This document shows, piece after piece, positions 13,904 to 17,375 of a DNA stretch of 17,375 nucleotides (positions within the stretch are counted from its first letter, which is position 1; each line of letters opens with the position of its first letter). This DNA is from Propionibacteriaceae bacterium (lineage in GTDB: Bacteria; Actinomycetota; Actinomycetes; Propionibacteriales; Propionibacteriaceae). The stretch spans positions 1-17,375 of the forward strand of contig WRJP01000020.1 of NCBI GenBank assembly GCA_009778535.1, given 5' to 3'. Below the pieces are notes generated by a model. The model worked only from the letters and a program-made list of their open reading frames with translations. It was not told where the DNA came from and searched no databases. The position numbers and the translations under genes were made by a program.

Positions 13904-15151
13904 TTAGAACTCGAATGGCGTGCCCGGATAGCGCGGAACCCACAGTGCTTTAGTCAATTCAGTAACAGTTCCTGGTGCGTGTTCTTGGATTAGTCCAGCA
14001 TCTGCATAGAGCATCGGCGAAATCCCTCCCAAGTAGATTGATGCCATAATCCGGATGTCGAGACTCAGATCGGGAGCTGCGTCGCTTGCTTCAACGCTCG
14101 GGTTTCCATCTGTGACCAACAGCCGCCAACAACCAGCGTTGTCGGGAAATAGCTCGTCTCGCACTTGCAGCACCAGGTCGACGTCGTGACTATAGTTTCG
14201 GGCAAGGAGGGCTTTGGGCAGATCGAGTAGCCGCAGATGCAGGCAATCAACTACTGTCATCACTGCTTGCCGTGGGTTGCGTAACAACCCGAATAACGGG
14301 TCGTCCAAACGTAATGACCCTGCCTCGCAGGTGGCCATCAGGTCTAAATCGGTCAGCGTTTTCCACAGCATTCTTGTGGTAGCCGGATCAGCGGCGATGA
14401 CTTGATGTATCCTGACGTGACCAATCGGGTTTCTCCCCTCATCCCAGCGCTTAGTTCGCCGAAAGAGAGCGAAACCACTTGGTTTACCATTGCGTTTTGC
14501 TATGGCCAGGCGCAACTTCTCCGGACTATCTTGATGCTGCGGAGGTTCGAAAAAGTGTTTTTCCCAGGTGCCGTCTTGCCCGGGAGCAATCCACGCTGGT
14601 CTGGCCAGTTTTTTTCCGACTTGACGATAGATTTCCTGCGTCAACTCCCCAAAGCCAGTCGCATCCATTCGTTCAAGTTCGATCTCGATTTCGTCTTGGC
14701 CTGGCACATCCCATAGATCGACTCCGCGCGGCAGTGTGACTTTGAGCACCCGATCAACTTGGCCGTAGCCAAACTTGGTGTAGATCGGAATCTCTGATGC
14801 CGTTAGGAGAGAGGCGTATTCATGATTTTCCAGGCTGTGCTGGAAATGAGTCTTAAGTAACGCGCGAAGAATTCCACGCCTGCGATACTGTGGATGCACC
14901 CCGACCTGACTCAGTCCACCAACCGGAAGGCTGCCACCGGGAACGGGTAACTTCATCTGGTAAGAACTGGCGAATCCGACTAGCTTGTGGTCTGCATTCT
15001 CAGCGCCCCAAGAGCGTCCCCAATCAATGTTGGACTTGGCTCTTTCCGCTCGGTCAGGAAGCAGTGAATCTACCCAGACCCACTGCTCCAAATCAAGATA
15101 GTCATTTACCCGATCGACACCCACCGGCGTCACATGCCACTGCAATTTCAT
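13904..15151 (-). CDS. Eis-like GNAT N-acetyltransferase
   Basis: A 415-residue acetyltransferase of the Eis family (GNAT domain, second GNAT-like domain, sterol-carrier-like C-terminal domain). The acetyl-CoA loop reads V-G-V-H-P-Q-Y-R-R-R-G-I-L at 83-95, and 'E-I-P-I-Y-T-K-F-G-Y-G' at 120-130 holds Tyr124, matching the general acid Tyr126 of M. tuberculosis Eis. The protein ends in Phe, as needed for the C-terminal carboxylate to act in catalysis. Eis enzymes acetylate amines, including aminoglycosides at several positions and some protein lysines; the natural substrate here is unknown. ATG 15151 lies 143 bases from the tRNA cluster read in the same direction, so readthrough from it is possible. 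Confidence 0.88.
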   Translation of the reverse strand: MKLQWHVTPVGVDRVNDYLDLEQWVWVDSLLPDRAERAKSNIDWGRSWGAENADHKLVGFASSYQMKLPVPGGSLPVGGLSQVGVHPQYRRRGILRALLKTHFQHSLENHEYASLLTASEIPIYTKFGYGQVDRVLKVTLPRGVDLWDVPGQDEIEIELERMDATGFGELTQEIYRQVGKKLARPAWIAPGQDGTWEKHFFEPPQHQDSPEKLRLAIAKRNGKPSGFALFRRTKRWDEGRNPIGHVRIHQVIAADPATTRMLWKTLTDLDLMATCEAGSLRLDDPLFGLLRNPRQAVMTVVDCLHLRLLDLPKALLARNYSHDVDLVLQVRDELFPDNAGCWRLLVTDGNPSVEASDAAPDLSLDIRIMASIYLGGISPMLYADAGLIQEHAPGTVTELTKALWVPRYPGTPFEF

Positions 15152-15273
15152 AAAAACAGTCTACGACCCTGCGCTACCGCATCGAAGGCAGACAGACACT
15201 ACTCAACAAGCGAACCTCGAACTCAACCACAATCCAATGAACCAAAGCCCACAAAAATCCGAAGACTCATACA

Positions 15274-15286
15274 CGCCAATAAGGCG
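15274..15286 (-). terminator. Weak hairpin downstream of tRNA-Val(GAC)
   Basis: CGCC and GGCG separated by AATAA lie just after the 3' end of the minus-strand tRNA cluster, with a T-run about 20 bases further on the minus strand. The stem is only 4 bp, so this is a weak candidate for the stop of the tRNA transcript. Confidence 0.25.
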
Positions 15287-15293
15287 AGGAACC

Positions 15294-15368
15294 TGGTGGG
15301 CGACACTGGGTTTGAACCAGTGACCTCTTCCGTGTCAGGGAAGCGCGCTACCGCTGCGCCAGCCGCCC
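15294..15368 (-). tRNA. tRNA-Val (anticodon GAC), 3' CCA encoded
   Basis: A full cloverleaf can be drawn: acceptor GGGCGGC with GTCGCCC, D-arm GCGC/GCGC, anticodon arm CTTCC-CTGACAC-GGAAG, T-arm ACTGG-TTCAAAC-CCAGT and discriminator A. The mature body is 15297-15368 (72 bases); bases 15294-15296 supply the encoded CCA. It reads GUC and GUU codons. It is the last of three minus-strand tRNA genes and shares 64 of 72 positions with the plus-strand tRNA-Val at 15794. Confidence 0.96.
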
Positions 15369-15369
15369 G

Positions 15370-15440
15370 AGGTCGGGAAGGGATTTGAACCCTCGTAAAC
15401 GGTTTTGCAGACCGCTGCCTCGCCTCTCGGCCACCCGACC
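15370..15440 (-). tRNA. tRNA-Cys (anticodon GCA)
   Basis: A 71-base cloverleaf with acceptor GGTCGGG/CCCGACC, anticodon stem CGGT...ACCG around CT-GCA-AA, T-loop TTCAAAT and the U73 discriminator typical for tRNA-Cys. No CCA is encoded. Only one base separates its 3' end from the 5' end of tRNA-Val(GAC). Confidence 0.95.
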
Positions 15441-15477
15441 AGGTGAGAGATTTGCAGGTTCATCCACCCAACTCCCG

Positions 15478-15550
15478 AGCGGACGACGGGATTCGAACCC
15501 GCGACCCTCACCTTGGCAAGGTGATGCTCTACCAACTGAGCCACGTCCGC
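15478..15550 (-). tRNA. tRNA-Gly (anticodon GCC)
   Basis: A 73-base cloverleaf with acceptor GCGGACG/CGTCCGC, D-arm GCTC/GAGC, anticodon arm TCACC-TTGCCAA-GGTGA, T-arm GCGGG-TTCGAAT-CCCGT and U73. No CCA is encoded. It is the first gene of the Gly-Cys-Val cluster, 37 bases before tRNA-Cys. Confidence 0.96.
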
Positions 15551-15635
15551 ATGCTACGCGACAAGTACCCTAACGCAGTTCGTCAAGTCCAAGCAAGCCG
15601 ACCGTTTCCAACAGCGAGTACCAACGCCTTGAGGC

Positions 15636-15661
15636 AACAATCATAGTATTTTCTGATTGTT
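15636..15661. promoter_or_regulatory. Perfect 8-bp inverted repeat in the divergent tRNA spacer
   Basis: AACAATCA (15636-15643) and TGATTGTT (15654-15661) are separated by 10 bases, in an AT-rich 243-base spacer (15551-15793) between the divergent tRNA units. The geometry fits a dimeric repressor operator or a small hairpin; on the minus strand the spacer contains TACTAT, which resembles a -10 box. I see no reading frame or other structure in the rest of this spacer. Confidence 0.4.
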
Positions 15662-15793
15662 CAGACCAATGACGGCACCTATTTCTCATATTTTCATTTT
15701 ATCGATAGCTACGGTCACAATTTGAACATCTAGGGCAAAAACCACCACGGATATGACTTGATGCTTCTTGTTGAGCTAAAGTTTCTCCCTACC

Positions 15794-15865
15794 GGGCGTA
15801 TGGCGCAGCGGTAGCGCGCTTCGTTCACACCGAAGAGGTCACTGGTTCAAACCCAGTTACGCCCA
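15794..15865 (+). tRNA. tRNA-Val (anticodon CAC)
   Basis: A 72-base cloverleaf with acceptor GGGCGTA/TACGCCC, anticodon arm CTTCG-TTCACAC-CGAAG, the same D- and T-arms as the minus-strand tRNA-Val, and discriminator A. No CCA is encoded. It reads GUG codons. It stands alone on the plus strand, divergent from the Gly-Cys-Val cluster, and a run of six T (about 15893-15898) lies downstream. Confidence 0.96.
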
Positions 15866-15921
15866 CTGAGTAAAACCGCAGTTCCTAGCCAGATTTTTTA
15901 ACGCCACGTACAGCCACCACA

Positions 15922-15936
15922 CGGTTCAGCGAACCG
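15922..15936 (+). repeat. Hairpin CGGTTC-AGC-GAACCG
   Basis: A perfect 6-bp stem with a 3-base loop between tRNA-Val(CAC) and the hydrolase gene. No T-run follows, so a simple rho-independent stop is unlikely. Role unknown. Confidence 0.35.
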
Positions 15937-16009
15937 CAACAAAGAGCAGATCGTCGCAGGACTAAGCTAGCCGGTTAGTGAGCGCGTAGCTGAAGATGGA
16001 GGACTGAAC

Positions 16010-16717
16010 ATGGCTTTACCATTGGTCTTCATTCATGGTTTGGGCTGCGCTTCTTCTATTGACTTTGCCAATGTGGGGCGACTGGTCACAACCGACCGAC
16101 GCATCATGCTGGTGGATTTGCCTGGCGCGGCAGGCTCACTGGTTTCAGACGAAGATGATGTTTCCATAAGCTCAATGGCGGCTTTCGTGGCAGACCGGCT
16201 GAGTTTCGACGATGTATCGCAGGCAGTGTTCTTTGGACACAGCATGGGTGGCGCTGTGGTGCTGAGCCTAGCCGCGAAACGACCCGAAATGGTCGCTGGA
16301 ATTGTCTTGGCCGAAGCGAACCTCGATCCAGGCGGAGGACTGTGGAGCAAGCACATTGCAGACATGAGCGAAACAGACTTTGTTGCCTTCGGCCACAAAG
16401 AGCTAATCGCGCAGCAGCGGCAGCAATGCTCGACCTGGGCAGACACAGTAGCCTTAACTTCACCACTGGCGATGCACCGCCAAGCCACGTCGCTGGTTGA
16501 AGGCACCACCTGGACATGGCGCCAGAGCCTGTACAACATGCAATGTCCGAGGTTTTTCATATTCGGCGCGCAATCTGTGCCCGATCCCGATACCGAAGAA
16601 TTGCCAAGGCACGGTATCTCGGTGCTGACGCTCGAACATGCCGGTCACAATATGGCCTACGAAAACCCAAATGGCCTAGCCAACGTGATATCAGACTGCC
16701 TTTGCACAATGCCATGA
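16010..16717 (+). CDS. Alpha/beta-fold hydrolase
   Basis: A 235-residue serine hydrolase of the alpha/beta fold, probably cytoplasmic since no signal peptide is seen. The oxyanion-hole region is V-F-I-H-G-L-G-C near residue 8, the nucleophile is Ser78 in F-G-H-S-M-G-G, and the catalytic histidine is His213 in H-A-G-H-N-M. The third acid is probably Asp192 or Asp194 in S-V-P-D-P-D. The lid part (100-170) is short and Trp/Gln-rich and gives no substrate hint; an esterase, lactonase or C-C hydrolase is possible. GGAGG stands 7 bases before ATG 16010, the best ribosome binding site in the window. A second hydrolase of the same fold converges on it. Confidence 0.85.
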   Translation: MALPLVFIHGLGCASSIDFANVGRLVTTDRRIMLVDLPGAAGSLVSDEDDVSISSMAAFVADRLSFDDVSQAVFFGHSMGGAVVLSLAAKRPEMVAGIVLAEANLDPGGGLWSKHIADMSETDFVAFGHKELIAQQRQQCSTWADTVALTSPLAMHRQATSLVEGTTWTWRQSLYNMQCPRFFIFGAQSVPDPDTEELPRHGISVLTLEHAGHNMAYENPNGLANVISDCLCTMP

Positions 16718-16805
16718 CGGGTTTTGCTCACGTCATAGTTCATGAGCACCCTAAACACCAACATCTCAACTGCATGAATGTTACGCCAGCCAATCAGTAA
16801 CGGAC

Positions 16806-17375
16806 TCAACCGCGTGCCGCCGCAATGATGATTTCAGCCAAAGCACTAGGGGCTGACCACATCGGCCAATGCCCAGTCGGTAAATCGACGTAGCGGACAT
16901 CAGTGAGGTCTGCTAACGGCGCGAACATACCAGGTTCAGCCGCCATGGCACGCACGACTGCGCCCGGAGCAGAACAACACACGATGGTCGCCGGTATCTG
17001 GTTACGCGCCAGGTTGTACAGCCGGACGGGTTCAACCAGCACTCCACCAGGATGCGGAACCGCACGGTCTTGGAAACGTTGCAACTGCTCTGGAGTCAAC
17101 CCTGCCAAGCTCGCACCGCCAGCTTCAAGCTCTGCCCAGGTCGGTAACGGCACCTCAACCGTGGACGGGTCAAGGTCACCACGAGCGATCGCCTGGTCGG
17201 CGACAGGCCCGCTGTCAACGTACACGACATGGCTAATCATTTCCGCAAGCTGATCGCAGGCGGCGCTGGCGAGCGCTCCCGCACCACTGTGCGCAACGAA
17301 CACTACCTGTCCTGGCGCGCAGCGAACCGCGTCCGTCAGTGCAGCAACATGGTCGGCCAGCCGGATGCCCTCTCG
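16806..17375 (-). CDS. Alpha/beta-fold hydrolase, 5' end outside the window
   Basis: The frame stays open to the right edge, giving 189 C-terminal residues; the N-terminal strand and oxyanion hole are missing. The nucleophile elbow reads 'V-V-F-V-A-H-S-G-A-G-A', then 'I-S-H-V-V-Y-V-D-S-G-P', and the catalytic histidine is in 'D-L-P-T-G-H-W-P-M-W'. This resembles small EstC-like or methylketone-synthase-like hydrolases often annotated only as alpha/beta hydrolase. A GTG at 17303 could be misread as the start, but it lies directly at the nucleophile elbow, so the true start must be further right. Substrate unknown. Confidence 0.82.
   Translation of the reverse strand, partial: REGIRLADHVAALTDAVRCAPGQVVFVAHSGAGALASAACDQLAEMISHVVYVDSGPVADQAIARGDLDPSTVEVPLPTWAELEAGGASLAGLTPEQLQRFQDRAVPHPGGVLVEPVRLYNLARNQIPATIVCCSAPGAVVRAMAAEPGMFAPLADLTDVRYVDLPTGHWPMWSAPSALAEIIIAAARG

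Noticed and set aside
15302..15646. Several open frames across the tRNA cluster, including ones reading G-F-E-P-V-T-S-S and D-G-I-R-T-R-D-P-H-L-G-K-V
   Set aside because: These are antisense translations of tRNA T-arms and anticodon arms, a well-known source of false proteins. The tRNA genes explain the sequence.
17232..17303. Taking GTG 17303 as the true start of the last hydrolase gene
   Set aside because: It would begin the protein at the nucleophile elbow, and the frame upstream stays open with hydrolase-like sequence to the window edge.
1..17375. Search for CRISPR arrays, insertion sequences, prophage genes or attachment sites
   Set aside because: No regularly spaced repeats, no transposase or integrase motifs, and no duplicated tRNA 3' ends typical of integration were seen.

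Overview
The window looks like a piece of chromosome from an actinobacterium (Actinomycetota) with moderate GC, judged by eye at slightly above 50 %. The assignment rests on several protein families largely confined to that phylum (DUF3039, DUF3499, DUF5709, an Eis-type acetyltransferase) and on the gene orders DUF3499 / Trm112 / SIS / ahcY and phoH / ybeY / era. I cannot name a genus. Nothing looks like a phage, plasmid, transposon or CRISPR locus. Most genes are household genes.

Layout from left to right: the N-terminal end of an AbrB/MazE-type DNA-binding protein (minus, cut by the window edge); malQ (minus); a DUF3039 gene and a SixA-like phosphatase gene (plus, coupled). A 190-base gap between converging genes then holds a paired hairpin element. 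Next is a minus-strand operon read as DUF3499, Trm112, SIS-domain protein, ahcY, whose first three genes overlap. Divergent to it are an ECF sigma factor and an overlapping gene for a membrane-anchored beta-propeller protein, followed by rpiB (plus). A second converging gap, between rpiB and era, carries further REP-like repeats. The minus-strand run DUF5709, phoH, ybeY, era concerns ribosome and RNA maturation. After a small two-helix membrane protein (plus) and an Eis-like acetyltransferase (minus) come four tRNA genes: Gly-Cys-Val(GAC) on minus and Val(CAC) on plus. Two alpha/beta hydrolase genes close the window, the second cut by the right edge.

The most interesting unit is the sigma factor and beta-propeller pair (about 6664-9748). 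The genes overlap by 8 bases. The second protein has a short cytoplasmic N-terminus, one membrane helix and a large external propeller, interrupted by a Pro/Glu/Thr-rich insert of about 110 residues. That layout suggests a transmembrane regulator that holds and releases the sigma factor. A tandem 9-base repeat lies just upstream and could be its control site.

The second point of interest is the intergenic repeats. Two 30-base units in inverted orientation (3354-3437) keep an 8-bp stem through compensatory changes. A third hairpin with the same end sequence sits in the rpiB-era gap beside a repeat of a type common in actinobacteria. The two tRNA-Val genes are an inverted paralogous pair that also shows compensatory changes.
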